Origin: Deinococcus actinosclerus
Lineage (GTDB): Bacteria; Deinococcota; Deinococci; Deinococcales; Deinococcaceae
Direction: 5' to 3'
NCBI RefSeq assembly: GCF_001507665.1
Contig: NZ_CP013910.1
Coordinates: 681,501-745,500 of the forward strand
DNA: 64,000 nt
How positions within the stretch are numbered: position 1 is the stretch's first letter; each line of letters starts with the position of its first letter. Positions 54,116 to 64,000 of the stretch are shown piece after piece. Under the pieces are notes generated by a model. It was not told the DNA's origin and made no database searches. It saw nothing but the letters and a program-made list of their open reading frames with translations. Position numbers and translations under genes: made by a program.

Positions 54116-56740
54116 GTGACTTCCGCAGCCTTCACCGCCGTTCAGGCCGCCCTGAGTGACCTGATGCGCGTCCATACGCCCCGCGCGACCCTGCTGGCCT
54201 CGCTGGGGGACGAGGTGTTCCGCGTGCGCGCCGACACGCCGCCCGAACGGGCCGGTACGGACCTCGTGCCGCCCGACGAGTGGTTCGAACGCGGGGAGAT
54301 GACCTGGCTGACCCGCGACGGGTCGCTGCTGGGCCTGCTGTGGCAGGAGGGCCCCCCGCCCCCGGACGCGGCGGTGCAGGTGCTCACGCTGCTGCTGGCC
54401 GCGGCGCGCACCGAGGGCGCACACCGCGACACCGAGGTGCTGATCACGCAGCTGCCGGTCGCCACCGCCTGGCTGACCGACGAGCTGACCGTACGCAAGG
54501 TCAGCCGGCCCTTCCTGGAACTGTTCGGGCTGACCGAGCCGGACGTGCACGGCCGCCCTGTCCACGAGGTCTTCCATGACCGCCCGGCGCTCGTGCAGGC
54601 CCTGACGCAGGCGGGCGCGGGCCGCTCGGTGCGCCTGCCCGACGAGCAGGTCACGCAGGGCGCCCAGCGCCTGTGGATCCGGGGCGAGGCCCGGCCCTAC
54701 TTCGGGGCGGCCGCAGCCGGGGTCATGCTCACGCTGCAGGACGTCACGGGCGAATACGAACGCGCCGCGCGCGTCTCGGCGCTGCTGGACACCGATGCGC
54801 CCGCCGCGCTGCTCGCCGACTCGGGGGCCGTGTTGCAGGCCAGTCAGGGCTTCCTGGCGCTGCTGCCGGCCGGGGCGCCCGTCGTGACCGGCGCGCCCCT
54901 GTGGTCGTGGTCCTGCTTCGCGAACGTTCCCTCCGAGCCGGTGCGGGATCTGGTGCAGCTCGCGGCGACCGGCGGGGCGGCCCGCGCGGACGTGCAGCTG
55001 GCCGGGGGCGGCAGCCTGAATCTGCGGGTGCGGCGCACCTCCGAACCCGGCCTGCTGGTCGCCGAGGGTGAGGCCAGCGCCCGCGAGGGCCGCGCGCCCC
55101 TGGGCGTCATGAGTCAGGTGCTGGCGCTGTCCGAGGACGCCACCATCCTGGTGGACCACGCCGGGCGCGCGCAGCTCGTCAGTGAACGCGCCGCGACGCT
55201 GCTGGGCGTGGAGGCCGCGCGGCTGGTGGGGCTGGCGGTCACCCGCGTGATCAGCGAGATGGGCGTCAAGATCTTCACGCCGGAGGGCGAACCGATCAGC
55301 CTGCCGGACTGGAAGGACGTGCCGCTGCCGCTGCGGCGCGAGGTGCTGCTGGCCCTGCCGGACGGCACGGTCCGCCAGATGGAACTGCGCGCCACGGGCG
55401 TGGGCGGCGAGGCCGGGGGCGCGCGCGGCAGCGTCCTGCTGACCCTGCGCGACCTGACCGCGCTGCGCCGCGCCCAGGCCAAGATCCGCCACGACGCCCG
55501 CCACGACGCCCTGACCGGGCTCCTCAACCGCACCGGCATGCGTGAGGCCCTGACCCGGCAGGACGCGCCGGGCGCCGCCGTGTGCCTGGATATCGACGGG
55601 TTTTCCGAACTGAACGCCGCGCTGGGGCGCACCGCCTGCGACCGCGTGCTCATTCAGCTGGCCGCGCGCCTGAACGACCTGAGCAGCGAGACGCGCGGCC
55701 TGTCGGCCCGCCTGGCCGACGATTCCTTCGTGGTGTTCATGCCGGGGCTGGGCGTGGCCGAGGCCCTCAACCGGGCCGAGGCGGTGCTGGACAGTCCGCT
55801 GCGGGTCGGGCAGCGCGACGTGCAGCTCACGGCCGCCCTGGGCGTCGCCGACCGGCAGGCCGACGCGCCGGGAGACGGCGTGCTGGCCAGCGCCGAGGTC
55901 GCCATGCAGCACGCCAAGCGTCAGGGCCGCGCGCAGCGCAGTGTCTACCGCCCGGTGCTGCGCGACGAGGTGGCCCGCGCCTTCGAGCTGGAAGAGGCGC
56001 TGCGCGGCGCGCTGGACCGGGATCAGTTCACGCTGCTGTACCAGCCCGCCCTGTCCCTGAAGCGCGGCCGGGCGCAGAGTGCCGAGGCGCTGCTGCGCTG
56101 GAACCATCCCACGCTGGGTCTGCTGGCCCCGGCGCACTTCCTGGAACTGGCCAGCCGCAGTGAACTGATCACCCATGTCAGCGAGTGGGTGGTGCAGGAG
56201 GCAGTCCTGGGCCGCCAGGCGGTGCGGGCGTCGCTGCCCGAGCGCCACGCCAACTGGTCGGTCAGCGTGAACCTGGGCCTGGAGGAACTGCGCCGCTCGG
56301 CGGGCCTGCGCCGTCTGCTGCCGCTGCTGTCCGCCGAGGGGGCGCCCGACATCGAGGTGAGTGCCGGCAGCCTGCTCGACCACAGCCAGGAGACCCTGGG
56401 GCTGCTCGAACAGCTGCGCTCGCTGGGCGCGCGCCTGAGCGTGGACGATTTCGGGGACGGCGCCAGCAGCCTGGCGGCCCTGACCCGCTTCCCGCTGAGC
56501 GCCGTGAAACTGCACCCCACGCTGACCGCCCGCCTGCCGGACGACGAGAAGACCCTGACGCTGGTGCAGGGCACCATCGACCTGGCGCACAACCTGGGGC
56601 TCAAGGTGGTGGCGGTGGGGGTGGAGACGGCCGATCAGCTGGGCGTGCTGCGCGAGCTGGGCTGCGACGCCGCGCAGGGGTACGCGATCACGCCGCCCCT
56701 GTCCGGCGAGCACCTGATCGACTGGCTGCGCGACCACTGA
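54116..56740 (+). CDS. PAS-GGDEF-EAL signalling protein with degenerate catalytic motifs
   Basis: 874 aa, soluble, from GTG 54116 (GAGG 8 nt upstream). PAS-like sensors near 110-230, 230-330 and 345-445. GGDEF domain about 455-615: DALTGLLNRTGMREALT is kept, but the GGDEF site reads RLADDSF, so cyclase activity is unlikely. EAL domain about 619-870: AEALLRWNHP (EAL kept), SVNLGLEELRR, LSVDDFGDGASSLAAL (DDFG kept). However EVSAGS replaces the ExTES Glu, KLHPTLT lacks the KID Asp, and VVAVGVET lacks the first Glu. Probably a c-di-GMP-binding sensor rather than a strong phosphodiesterase. No partner gene adjoins it. Confidence 0.88.
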   Translation: MTSAAFTAVQAALSDLMRVHTPRATLLASLGDEVFRVRADTPPERAGTDLVPPDEWFERGEMTWLTRDGSLLGLLWQEGPPPPDAAVQVLTLLLAAARTEGAHRDTEVLITQLPVATAWLTDELTVRKVSRPFLELFGLTEPDVHGRPVHEVFHDRPALVQALTQAGAGRSVRLPDEQVTQGAQRLWIRGEARPYFGAAAAGVMLTLQDVTGEYERAARVSALLDTDAPAALLADSGAVLQASQGFLALLPAGAPVVTGAPLWSWSCFANVPSEPVRDLVQLAATGGAARADVQLAGGGSLNLRVRRTSEPGLLVAEGEASAREGRAPLGVMSQVLALSEDATILVDHAGRAQLVSERAATLLGVEAARLVGLAVTRVISEMGVKIFTPEGEPISLPDWKDVPLPLRREVLLALPDGTVRQMELRATGVGGEAGGARGSVLLTLRDLTALRRAQAKIRHDARHDALTGLLNRTGMREALTRQDAPGAAVCLDIDGFSELNAALGRTACDRVLIQLAARLNDLSSETRGLSARLADDSFVVFMPGLGVAEALNRAEAVLDSPLRVGQRDVQLTAALGVADRQADAPGDGVLASAEVAMQHAKRQGRAQRSVYRPVLRDEVARAFELEEALRGALDRDQFTLLYQPALSLKRGRAQSAEALLRWNHPTLGLLAPAHFLELASRSELITHVSEWVVQEAVLGRQAVRASLPERHANWSVSVNLGLEELRRSAGLRRLLPLLSAEGAPDIEVSAGSLLDHSQETLGLLEQLRSLGARLSVDDFGDGASSLAALTRFPLSAVKLHPTLTARLPDDEKTLTLVQGTIDLAHNLGLKVVAVGVETADQLGVLRELGCDAAQGYAITPPLSGEHLIDWLRDH

Positions 56741-56818
56741 CGGGCGCGTGAGGGGACCGGGCCGCCGCTCCGGGGACGGGGGGCCATGAAGGATCCCTCA
56801 AGGAAAGGAGCGGGAATG

Positions 56819-56847
56819 GCAGGCTGGCTGACATCTGGCCAGCCTGC
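56819..56847 (+). terminator. hairpin after the GGDEF-EAL gene
   Basis: GCAGGCTGG (56819-56827) pairs with CCAGCCTGC (56839-56847) around a loop of 11 nt; 79 bp after the stop. The 3' flank GGGTCGTTTAA has only a weak T run. Confidence 0.55.
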
Positions 56848-56898
56848 GGGTCGTTTAACGTGAACGCGTTTTCACAGTTCACCCCCGGAGGTTCACGC

Positions 56899-57885
56899 AT
56901 GCCCCAAGACGACCGCACCCCCCGTCCCGCCCGCCGCGACACGCTGCGCTTCCTGACGGCCGCCGGCGCCGCCGTGGCCGCCGCGCCCCTGGCCCGCGCG
57001 CAGACCGCGCCTGCGACCCCCGCCACGCCCGCTGCCGCCTCCGGCGCCATGGCGATGAACGGCAGCGGCTTCTACCGCCAGAAGATCGGCGACATGACCC
57101 TGACCACCGTCAGCGACGGCACCGCCCCGCTGGCCGCGCTGCTGCCCACCTGGGGCGCCAACCCCGACCGGCAGGCCGAGTTCGCCGCGACCCTCGCCGA
57201 GTACTCCGTGCCCGCCACGAACACCGTGAACCACTTCAACCCGGTCGTGCTGGAGATCGGCGGCAAACGCATCCTGATCGACACCGGCCGCGGCGGCACC
57301 GGCGGGCAGCTCGTCGCCAACCTGCGCCGCGCCGGGATCGAACCCGACACGATCAGCGTCGTGTTCATCACGCACGGGCACGGCGACCACATCGGCGGCC
57401 TGACCACGAACGGCAAACCCACCTTCGCCAACGCCCAGCACCTGATCAACGAGGCCGAATTCAACTTCTGGGTCACGCAGGCCACCCCCAACGACGCCGT
57501 CAAGACCAACCTGATCGGCCTGAAGGACAAGTTCAAGCTCCTCAAGAGCGGCGAGGAGATCGTCCCCGGCGTCCTGACCGTCGCCACGCCCGGCCACACC
57601 GCCAACCACCACAGCGTCCTCGCGCAGAGCGGCGGCCAGAGCGCCCTGATCCTCGGGGACGCCGGCGGGCACTTCCTGCTCTCCCTGAAGCACGAGGGCG
57701 CGTACGTGGGCTTCGACACCGACGGCGCGCAGGCCGCCCGCACCCGCCAGGAGATCTTCGCGCGCATCACCGACGGCAAACTGTGGGTGACCGGCTACCA
57801 CTTCCCGTTCCCGGCCATCGGGCACCTGCGCCGCCTCGCGCCCGGCTCGTACGAGTACGAACCCACCGTCTGGACCTGGAGCTGA
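56899..57885 (+). CDS. Tat-exported MBL-fold metallohydrolase
   Basis: 328 aa. Twin-arginine signal ([20 protein letters not shown], cut near ARA, residue 34). Metallo-beta-lactamase fold with HGHGDH (about 173-178, HxHxDH), a further His in TPGHTANHH, Asp in ILGDAGGHF and a final His in VTGYHFPFP, enough for a binuclear zinc/iron site. Closest in look to quorum-quenching lactonase/MBL hydrolases of COG0491; beta-lactamase activity is not implied. GGAGG 8 nt before ATG 56899. Tat export suggests the metal is loaded in the cytosol. Confidence 0.9.
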   Translation: MPQDDRTPRPARRDTLRFLTAAGAAVAAAPLARAQTAPATPATPAAASGAMAMNGSGFYRQKIGDMTLTTVSDGTAPLAALLPTWGANPDRQAEFAATLAEYSVPATNTVNHFNPVVLEIGGKRILIDTGRGGTGGQLVANLRRAGIEPDTISVVFITHGHGDHIGGLTTNGKPTFANAQHLINEAEFNFWVTQATPNDAVKTNLIGLKDKFKLLKSGEEIVPGVLTVATPGHTANHHSVLAQSGGQSALILGDAGGHFLLSLKHEGAYVGFDTDGAQAARTRQEIFARITDGKLWVTGYHFPFPAIGHLRRLAPGSYEYEPTVWTWS

Positions 57886-57925
57886 TCCGCACGCCCTGAA
57901 CCCACCCCGCAGTCACCCCCGGCGC

Positions 57926-57931
57926 TACACT
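57926..57931 (+). promoter_or_regulatory. leaderless -10 box TACACT deciding the argB start
   Basis: TACACT ends 6 nt before GTG 57938; no Shine-Dalgarno. Confidence 0.55.
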
Positions 57932-57937
57932 CCGGGG

Positions 57938-58687
57938 GTGATCGTCAAGTACGGCGGGAATGCCATGAAGAGCCTGGACCTGCGGCGCGCGGTCGCCGCC
58001 GAGATCGCCGCGCTGCGCGCCGAGCAGACCGTCGTGGTCGTGCACGGTGGCGGGCCCGTCATCGAGCGGGAACTCGCCGCGCGCGGCCTCCCCAGTGAGT
58101 TCCGTGCCGGGCTGCGCGTCACGACCCCCGAGGCGATGGACGTCGTGGAGATGGCGCTGTGTCAGCTGAACAAGCAGCTCAGCCAGGACGTGGGCCACGC
58201 GGTGGGCCTGATGGGCCGCGACTCGGAGCTGCTGCGCGCCGAGGTGTTCGACCCCGGTCTGGGCCGCGTGGGCCGCGTGACCGGCGTGAACGCCGACGTG
58301 CTGCGCGCCCTGATCGGCGCGGGCCTCACGCCCGTCGTGGGCTGCGTGGCCGTCGGCCCGGACGGGGACGCCCTGAACGTGAACGCCGATACCGCCGCCG
58401 GCGCAGTCGCGGGCGCCCTGAACGAGGGCATCGTGTTCCTGACCGACGTGGACGGCGTGTACCGCAATTACCCTGACCCGGAGAGCCGCGCCGCGCACCT
58501 CACCCGCGCCGAGGTCGAGGCGGGCATCGCGGACGGCTGGATCGCCGGCGGCATGATTCCCAAGGTGCGCGCCGCGCTCGACGCCCTGGACCGGGGCGCA
58601 CCCTTCGCGGTGATCGCCAGCGGCATGCACGCCGGGGCCCTCTCCGCCGCCGCGCGCGGCGAGGCCGGCACGCGCGTGACGCCCTGA
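57938..58687 (+). CDS. argB: acetylglutamate kinase
   Basis: 249 aa from GTG 57938. ATP-dependent phosphorylation of N-acetylglutamate, second step of arginine synthesis; cytosolic amino-acid-kinase fold. IVKYGGNAM (phosphate loop Lys), [40 protein letters not shown] (substrate Arg), [16 protein letters not shown], and [18 protein letters not shown] (catalytic Lys) are all in order. No N-terminal extension, so probably the arginine-insensitive dimeric form, although this cannot be decided alone. No other arg genes adjoin it. Confidence 0.95.
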   Translation: MIVKYGGNAMKSLDLRRAVAAEIAALRAEQTVVVVHGGGPVIERELAARGLPSEFRAGLRVTTPEAMDVVEMALCQLNKQLSQDVGHAVGLMGRDSELLRAEVFDPGLGRVGRVTGVNADVLRALIGAGLTPVVGCVAVGPDGDALNVNADTAAGAVAGALNEGIVFLTDVDGVYRNYPDPESRAAHLTRAEVEAGIADGWIAGGMIPKVRAALDALDRGAPFAVIASGMHAGALSAAARGEAGTRVTP

Positions 58688-58717
58688 ACGCGGCTGCGAA
58701 CACCGCCCCGGTCCGCG

Positions 58718-59290
58718 TCAGCGCACGCGGCTGAAGATCAGCGTGTCCCGCACCACCGAGCCGTCCGCAGTCACGTCGTCGTTCACCAGCCGGGCGTCCA
58801 GCGCGTAGCCCAGCGCCGGGGGAATGCGGGCGCTGCGCCCGTTGGCGGGATCACAGCGGATCTCCAGGCGCCGCAGGCCCAGGCCGCCCGCCGCGCGGTC
58901 CGTCAGGGCCAGGTCGGTCAGGGCCTGCGTGACCTCGCGCGCGTAGCCCTGCCCCGCGTGCGCCGTGGCGATCCAGTACCCGATCTCGCCCTTCGGGACG
59001 CGCCAGTCCAGGGCGTGATAGCCGCTGCTGCCCACCAGCTCGGTGCCGTCAGCGTTCCACACGTGGTAGCGCAGGTTCTCCCGCGAATCGAAGCGTTCGG
59101 CGGCGCCCGTCAGGTTCTCGCGGGAGGCCTCCAGGACCATGGGCGCCTGCGCCCACGTCATCCATTCGCGCAGCTGCGGCAGCGAGGCGTTCACGGCGGC
59201 CACCAGCGCCTCCGCGTCCGCCGGGTCGGGCCGGCGCAGGCGCAGGCGGGGCGTGACGATCTCGGTCGGGACGGCGCTGGGAGCAGTCAT
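58718..59290 (-). CDS. GNAT-family N-acetyltransferase (RimJ/RimL-like)
   Basis: 190 aa. [20 protein letters not shown] opens it; [20 protein letters not shown] holds the acetyl-CoA loop QGYAxE (Q/RxxGxA form), and [21 protein letters not shown] follows as in ribosomal-protein Ser/Ala acetyltransferases (usually N-x-x-S-x-x-x-x-E-x-x-G). The usual ANxxS and Glu are altered here ([12 protein letters not shown]), so specificity may differ. ATG 59290 with TAGACT 7 nt upstream. Confidence 0.9.
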   Translation of the reverse strand: MTAPSAVPTEIVTPRLRLRRPDPADAEALVAAVNASLPQLREWMTWAQAPMVLEASRENLTGAAERFDSRENLRYHVWNADGTELVGSSGYHALDWRVPKGEIGYWIATAHAGQGYAREVTQALTDLALTDRAAGGLGLRRLEIRCDPANGRSARIPPALGYALDARLVNDDVTADGSVVRDTLIFSRVR

Positions 59291-59297
59291 GCGCGGC

Positions 59298-59303
59298 AGT
59301 CTA
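59298..59303 (-). promoter_or_regulatory. leaderless -10 box TAGACT
   Basis: TAGACT 7 nt before ATG 59290; no ribosome site. Confidence 0.55.
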
Positions 59304-59354
59304 CGGGGCCACGCGGGCAGGGGCGTCCGCCGATTGGCGCAGGGTGCTCCCGCG

Positions 59355-61427
59355 TCACTTCGTCCAGCGGTGCTCGTAGCAGTACGCCCAGTCCTCGCCG
59401 GGTTCCGCGCTGCGGATGACCGGGTGTCCCTGCCCCTGCGCGTGGCGGGTCGCGTGGCGGTTCTTGCTCGAATCGCAGCAGCCGACGTGCCCGCAGGTCA
59501 TGCACACCCGCAGGTGCACCCAGGTGTCCCCGGCGGCCACGCACTCCAGGCACACGTCCGATTCCGGCGTGACCGGCCCGGCGTTGTGCGCGGCGTGCTC
59601 GCACTGGGCGCGCTGCGTGGCGCTCAGGGTCACGGGCGGGTGCTCCGCGAGGTGACGGGACAGTTCGGCCCGCGTGACCTCCGGCGGGGTCAGCAGGTCG
59701 AGGATGCCGGCCGCGACCTCCTTGTGGGCACTCAGGACGTGCTGCGCGCCCAGCGCCTGCAAGCCCGCGAAACCCTCGGGCGAGGTGGCGCGCGTGATCA
59801 CCCGCACCTGCGGCGCGACCGTGCGCAGGACGCTCAGGCTGCGCTCGGTCATCTCGGGATCGTCATCCGCGATGACCACGGCGCGGGCCGACTCGATGTC
59901 CAGTTCACGCAGCAGCCCGGCGCGGGTGTAGTCCGCGATCAGCACCGGCGCCCCGCGGCCCTGGAGTTCACTCGCGCCGTCGGGGCTGCGCGTGACGACC
60001 GAGTACGGCTGCCCCGCGCGGCTCAGGGCGCGGGCGGACAGGCGGGCGTGCGCGCCGTACCCCAGGAACACCACCCGGTCCGCGACCGGCAGGCCGTGGG
60101 CGCCGTCCCCGCGCCGGTCCTCGCCGGTCGCGTCCGTGCCCGCCGCGCGTGCCCCGGCCGGGGTGGGGGAGGGCAGCCGGGCCAGCAGCGGCCCACCCAG
60201 CGCCGCCAGGGCGGGCGTGAAGGCCATGAGCAGCACGGTCGCCGCGATAAAGACCCCGGTGCCCCGCTCGCCCAGCCCGGCGAAACTCAGGCCGAGCGCG
60301 GCGCCCGTCGTGGCGAGCACGAACGAGAACTCCCCGACCTGCCCGGTCAGCAGCGCCACCGGCAGCGCCGTGCGCCAGCTCTCGCCCAGCAGCCGCACGC
60401 TGAGCGACGTGACGAGCACCTTCAGCAGCGCGATGAGCGCGGCGGCGCCCAGCACCAGTCCCAGGTTGCCCGCCACGAACCCCAGGTTCAGCTGCAGGCC
60501 CACCGACAGGAAGAACGCCGCGCTGAACAGGATCTGGAGGGGCAGGATCTCGCCCATCGCCTGCGCGCCGTAGCGGCTCTCGCTGACGAGCAGGCCCGCC
60601 AGGAACGCCCCCAGCGCCAGGCTCACGCCCGCCAGCGCCGTGAGGCTGGCCGTGCCGAAGCACAGCGCCACGACCGCCAGCAGGAAGATCTCCGTGCTGC
60701 ACGTCCGCGCCACGACCTCCATCAGGGGCGGCACCACCCGCCGCGCCGCGACGAGCACCAGCGCGATGATCCCGCCCGCCTTCGCCAGGGCCAGCAGCAC
60801 GCCCGCCGCGCCGCCGCCCTGCCCGGCCAGCATGGGAATCAGCAGCACCATCAGCACCACCGCCAGATCCTGGAAGATCAGGATGCCCAGACTGACCTGC
60901 CCCGTCCGGGCGTTCGTCTCACCCCGCTCGCCCAGCAGCTTCATCACGATCGCGGTGCTCGACAGGGCCAGCAGGCACCCCGTGAACACCGCGTCCGCCG
61001 CACCCACCCCGAAGGCCAGCAGCGCGCCGGCCGCCGCCAGAACCGTCAGGCCCACCTGCAACCCCCCGCCCAGGAAGATCAGCCGCGCGATCCGCGACAG
61101 GCGCTCCAGGCTGAACTCGATCCCGATGGTGAACAGCAGCAGCATCACCCCCACCTCGGACGCCGCCGAGATCAGCTCGGGGTCGCGGATCAGGCCCAGC
61201 GCGCCCGGCCCCACCAGCACCCCGGCCAGCAGGAAGCCGATGATCGGCAGCAGCCGCAGCCGGAACGACCCGTACGCCGCCAGCGCCGACACGATCAGCA
61301 GCAGCGTCAGCTGCACCAGAAACGCCGGCGGCCCCGCGTGCGCCGCTTCGCCCGCCGCTCCCTCGGCCCCTGCCACGCCGGCCAGTGCCAGCAGCCCCGC
61401 CCCCCACAACCGTCCTCGAACCGTCAT
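59355..61427 (-). CDS. KefB/CPA2-type cation:proton antiporter with TrkA-N and C-terminal UBP-type zinc finger
   Basis: 690 aa. Signal-like first helix, then about 12 transmembrane helices of the CPA2 antiporter (LLPIIGFLLAGVLVGPGALG, LLLFTIGIEFSLERLSRI, LSSTAIVMKLLGERGE, ILIFQDLAVVLMVLL; about 30-420). A cytosolic Rossmann TrkA-N/KefB domain follows (RVVFLGYGAHARLSARAL, VLIADYTRAGLL, about 455-590). The last 80 residues form a ubiquitin-hydrolase-type zinc finger: CEHAAH, VCLECVAAGDTW, VCMTCGHVGCCDSSKNRHATRHA, GHPV and YCYEHRW, giving the Cys/His set of ZnF-UBP. Potassium or sodium/H+ exchange gated by nucleotide is expected; the zinc finger is an unusual addition. Confidence 0.9.
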   Translation of the reverse strand: MTVRGRLWGAGLLALAGVAGAEGAAGEAAHAGPPAFLVQLTLLLIVSALAAYGSFRLRLLPIIGFLLAGVLVGPGALGLIRDPELISAASEVGVMLLLFTIGIEFSLERLSRIARLIFLGGGLQVGLTVLAAAGALLAFGVGAADAVFTGCLLALSSTAIVMKLLGERGETNARTGQVSLGILIFQDLAVVLMVLLIPMLAGQGGGAAGVLLALAKAGGIIALVLVAARRVVPPLMEVVARTCSTEIFLLAVVALCFGTASLTALAGVSLALGAFLAGLLVSESRYGAQAMGEILPLQILFSAAFFLSVGLQLNLGFVAGNLGLVLGAAALIALLKVLVTSLSVRLLGESWRTALPVALLTGQVGEFSFVLATTGAALGLSFAGLGERGTGVFIAATVLLMAFTPALAALGGPLLARLPSPTPAGARAAGTDATGEDRRGDGAHGLPVADRVVFLGYGAHARLSARALSRAGQPYSVVTRSPDGASELQGRGAPVLIADYTRAGLLRELDIESARAVVIADDDPEMTERSLSVLRTVAPQVRVITRATSPEGFAGLQALGAQHVLSAHKEVAAGILDLLTPPEVTRAELSRHLAEHPPVTLSATQRAQCEHAAHNAGPVTPESDVCLECVAAGDTWVHLRVCMTCGHVGCCDSSKNRHATRHAQGQGHPVIRSAEPGEDWAYCYEHRWTK

Positions 61428-61465
61428 GCCCCAGCATGACAGCCCGCCCTCCCCCGGCGTGCGCG

Positions 61466-62698
61466 TCAGTCGGGCAGGTGGAAGGTCACGCGGACATCCA
61501 GGCCCCCGCCCGGCGTGTCGTGCAGCGTGATCTCCGCGCGGTTCACGGTGGCCAGCCGCCGCGCCAGCGGCAGCCCCAGGCCCCGCCCCGGCACGTGCGT
61601 GTTCAGCCGCATGCCGATCTGGAACACGGCCTCGTGCAGGCTGGGATGCAGGCCGGGCCCGTGATCGGTCACGCGGATGGTGGGCCCCCACGAGTCCGTG
61701 GGCGGATCGAGCGTGATCGTGATCGGGCCGCTGCTGTACTTGATGGCGTTTTCCACCAGGTTCTCGATGATCTGCTGCACCTGCGTGGGATCGGCCATCC
61801 ACAGCAGCGGCGTCGGCGGGCGGCGCACCCGCACGCGCAGGCTCTCGTGCCGGGCGACCAGCGCGGTCAGGTCCGTGGGCGTGGGCGCGCTGATCATGCG
61901 GACATACATGGCGTCCAGGCGCTCGAGTTCACTGCGGGTGGCCAGCTGCTCGGCGTGCTGCTCAATGCTGCGCAGCAGCTTCTCCCGGGCGCGGGCGTTG
62001 TCGGTGTGCCGCAGCGCCTCGGTGGCCAGCAGCAGCGCCTGCATGGGGCGGCGCAGCTCGTGCGCGGCCATGCCGAGCGCCTCGCGCTGCTGGGATTCGC
62101 TCTGCTCGCGCGTGTACCGCTCCTGACCGGCGCGGTTGAGCGCCGCGAGGATCAGGGTGCTGCCCAGCAGGCCGCTCAGCAGCCCCGCCAGGAGCATGGT
62201 GCTCTCCATGACCCGCAGGTGGCGTTGCAGGTCGCGGCGCAGGGTCTCCTGATACTGCACGTTCAGGGTATCCAGCGTGGCCGCGATCTCCAGCGCGCGT
62301 CGGGTCGCGGCCGGCGAGCGCTGCGCGAGCAGCGCGGCAATGTCGCGCAGCGCCACGCCCGCCTCCTGCTCGCGGTCCGTGAGGTGCGGGTACTGCGCCT
62401 GCAACTGGTCGGGCGCGGCGCTCACCTGCGAGAGCACCTGGTCGCGCCGCTCGACCAGGGCGGCGGGCGGCGTGCCGGGCGCGGCTTCCAGCAGCGCGTA
62501 CTGCGTGAGCAGCGTCAGCAGCTGCCGGTACTGCCGGCTGTTCCACGCGGCGTCGTCGGACGCCAGGGTGCGGTGAACGGGCAGGAAGGCCGCCACGATC
62601 AGGACGCCCGACAGCAGCATGGGCAGCAGCGCCGTCAGCAGGTGCGCGCGGCTCTGCTGCGTCAGGTCCCACAGGGGCGCGCGCTCGGCGTCCGTCAC
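61466..62698 (-). CDS. orphan sensor histidine kinase
   Basis: 410 aa from GTG 62698 (weak GGCGG upstream; other starts possible). TM1 about 20-43, an extracytoplasmic four-helix-like sensor of about 120 residues, TM2 about 165-185. His[22 protein letters not shown] (phospho-acceptor His). HATPase: [14 protein letters not shown] (N box), [12 protein letters not shown] (G1), [20 protein letters not shown] (F/G2). No HAMP is seen between TM2 and the H box, and no response regulator adjoins it. The sensor stretch ([20 protein letters not shown] ... [11 protein letters not shown]) has no recognised ligand. Confidence 0.9.
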   Translation of the reverse strand: MTDAERAPLWDLTQQSRAHLLTALLPMLLSGVLIVAAFLPVHRTLASDDAAWNSRQYRQLLTLLTQYALLEAAPGTPPAALVERRDQVLSQVSAAPDQLQAQYPHLTDREQEAGVALRDIAALLAQRSPAATRRALEIAATLDTLNVQYQETLRRDLQRHLRVMESTMLLAGLLSGLLGSTLILAALNRAGQERYTREQSESQQREALGMAAHELRRPMQALLLATEALRHTDNARAREKLLRSIEQHAEQLATRSELERLDAMYVRMISAPTPTDLTALVARHESLRVRVRRPPTPLLWMADPTQVQQIIENLVENAIKYSSGPITITLDPPTDSWGPTIRVTDHGPGLHPSLHEAVFQIGMRLNTHVPGRGLGLPLARRLATVNRAEITLHDTPGGGLDVRVTFHLPD

Positions 62699-62978
62699 GT
62701 TACCGCCGGGCGACCGGCCGCCCCGTACGGCGGTCACAGACAGGGCCCGCGCCCGGCAGGGCGGCCGTCGCGGAAGGGGGAGGCGGGGCAGCACGAACAG
62801 GGCCCGCGGGAAGCGCGGCCAGCAGCAGCGCGGCGCCACTGGGCAGCCTGCGGACGTGTGCGGAGAACACACCACGCATGCTAGCGACTGGACGAGGGAA
62901 CCCTCAAGGGTCATTCGCGGGCCCCGGCCGGGGTCCGCTGCGCCGTTCGCCCGCCGGACGGTATGCTGCCGGGCGGAC

Positions 62979-63934
<956 letters not shown>

Positions 63935-63938
<4 letters not shown>

Positions 63939-64000
63939 GACGCGGTGGGGCCGGCTGCCTGCGCGTCCTGGCGGTGTTCACGCTGCTGCTGTTCGGCGTG
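63935..64000 (+). CDS. partial gene, N-terminal membrane helix
   Basis: GTG 63935 overlaps the PfkB stop. The 22 visible residues are [20 protein letters not shown] plus GV: basic start then a hydrophobic stretch, as in a signal anchor. The gene runs off the window; a MltG-like transglycosylase or another anchored protein is possible, but nothing more can be said. Confidence 0.5.

Overview
The window looks like a piece of a Deinococcus chromosome (Deinococcota); the species cannot be fixed from sequence alone. Evidence: high GC (about 70% by eye), dense short-gap gene packing, a SufCBD operon of Deinococcus/Thermus type, a TetR gene beside a palindrome matching the operator I recall for Thermus PaaR, an HRDC protein of Deinococcus type, small dispersed repeats, and many genes with no Shine-Dalgarno but a TANNNT -10 box 6-7 nt before the start. 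That last layout is the leaderless-mRNA pattern known from Deinococcus deserti. I see no rRNA, tRNA, CRISPR array, insertion sequence or prophage.

Layout. 0-5.8 kb: an Ala/Pro-rich secreted protein, a lipoprotein peptidase-like protein, a TMEM175-type channel, an aldo/keto reductase, a YjlB-type cupin, a stress-type flavoprotein and an ATP-grasp protein. 5.9-10.5 kb: Fe-S assembly operon sufC-(AT-rich membrane protein)-sufB-(VOC protein)-sufD. 10.8-14.6 kb: an ExbB/TolQ, ExbD/TolR and TonB-like energy-transduction operon with a secreted protein. 14.7-23.2 kb: acyl-CoA synthetase, siderophore-type binding protein behind an iron-box-like palindrome, coaX, a zinc alcohol dehydrogenase with a START-like protein, an SDR, and a signal-less BtuF-like protein. 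23.2-28.4 kb: DinB, VWA, an HRDC protein with a decayed PLP fold, a catalase-like protein. 28.4-32.1 kb: a cobalamin-riboswitch-controlled BtuF-BtuC-BtuD operon with a 2Fe-2S ferredoxin and a small AT-rich gene. 32.1-35.2 kb: PlsC, NmrA-like protein, xseB, flavin reductase, AlkA. 35.3-38.4 kb: two secreted serine proteases and a long AT-richer spacer. 38.4-42.0 kb: SDR, Nudix, an ABC transporter with ATPase and permease fused, and an EamA exporter. 42.2-53.1 kb: a second START-like protein, TetR, hisC, msrB, acyl-CoA carboxylase beta, ZapE and smaller genes. 53.2-64 kb: S4 protein, PAS-GGDEF-EAL protein with degenerate active sites, Tat MBL hydrolase, argB, GNAT, KefB-type antiporter with a UBP zinc finger, an orphan histidine kinase and a PfkB kinase.

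Links between parts. The most unusual structure is a five-copy dispersed repeat of about 135 bp. Its 3' end is a hairpin, then GGAG, then a start codon; in three places this supplies the ribosome site and start of the next gene (tolR/exbD, catalase-like, zapE). A second repeat family sits at gene 3' ends and supplies stop codons. One palindrome, CCAAACGNNCGTTAGG, occurs both beside the TetR gene and in the promoter of the acyl-CoA carboxylase gene 7.4 kb away, which suggests a small regulon. Three metal/cofactor systems carry visible control elements: suf (palindrome), iron uptake (AT-rich box) and B12 uptake (riboswitch).
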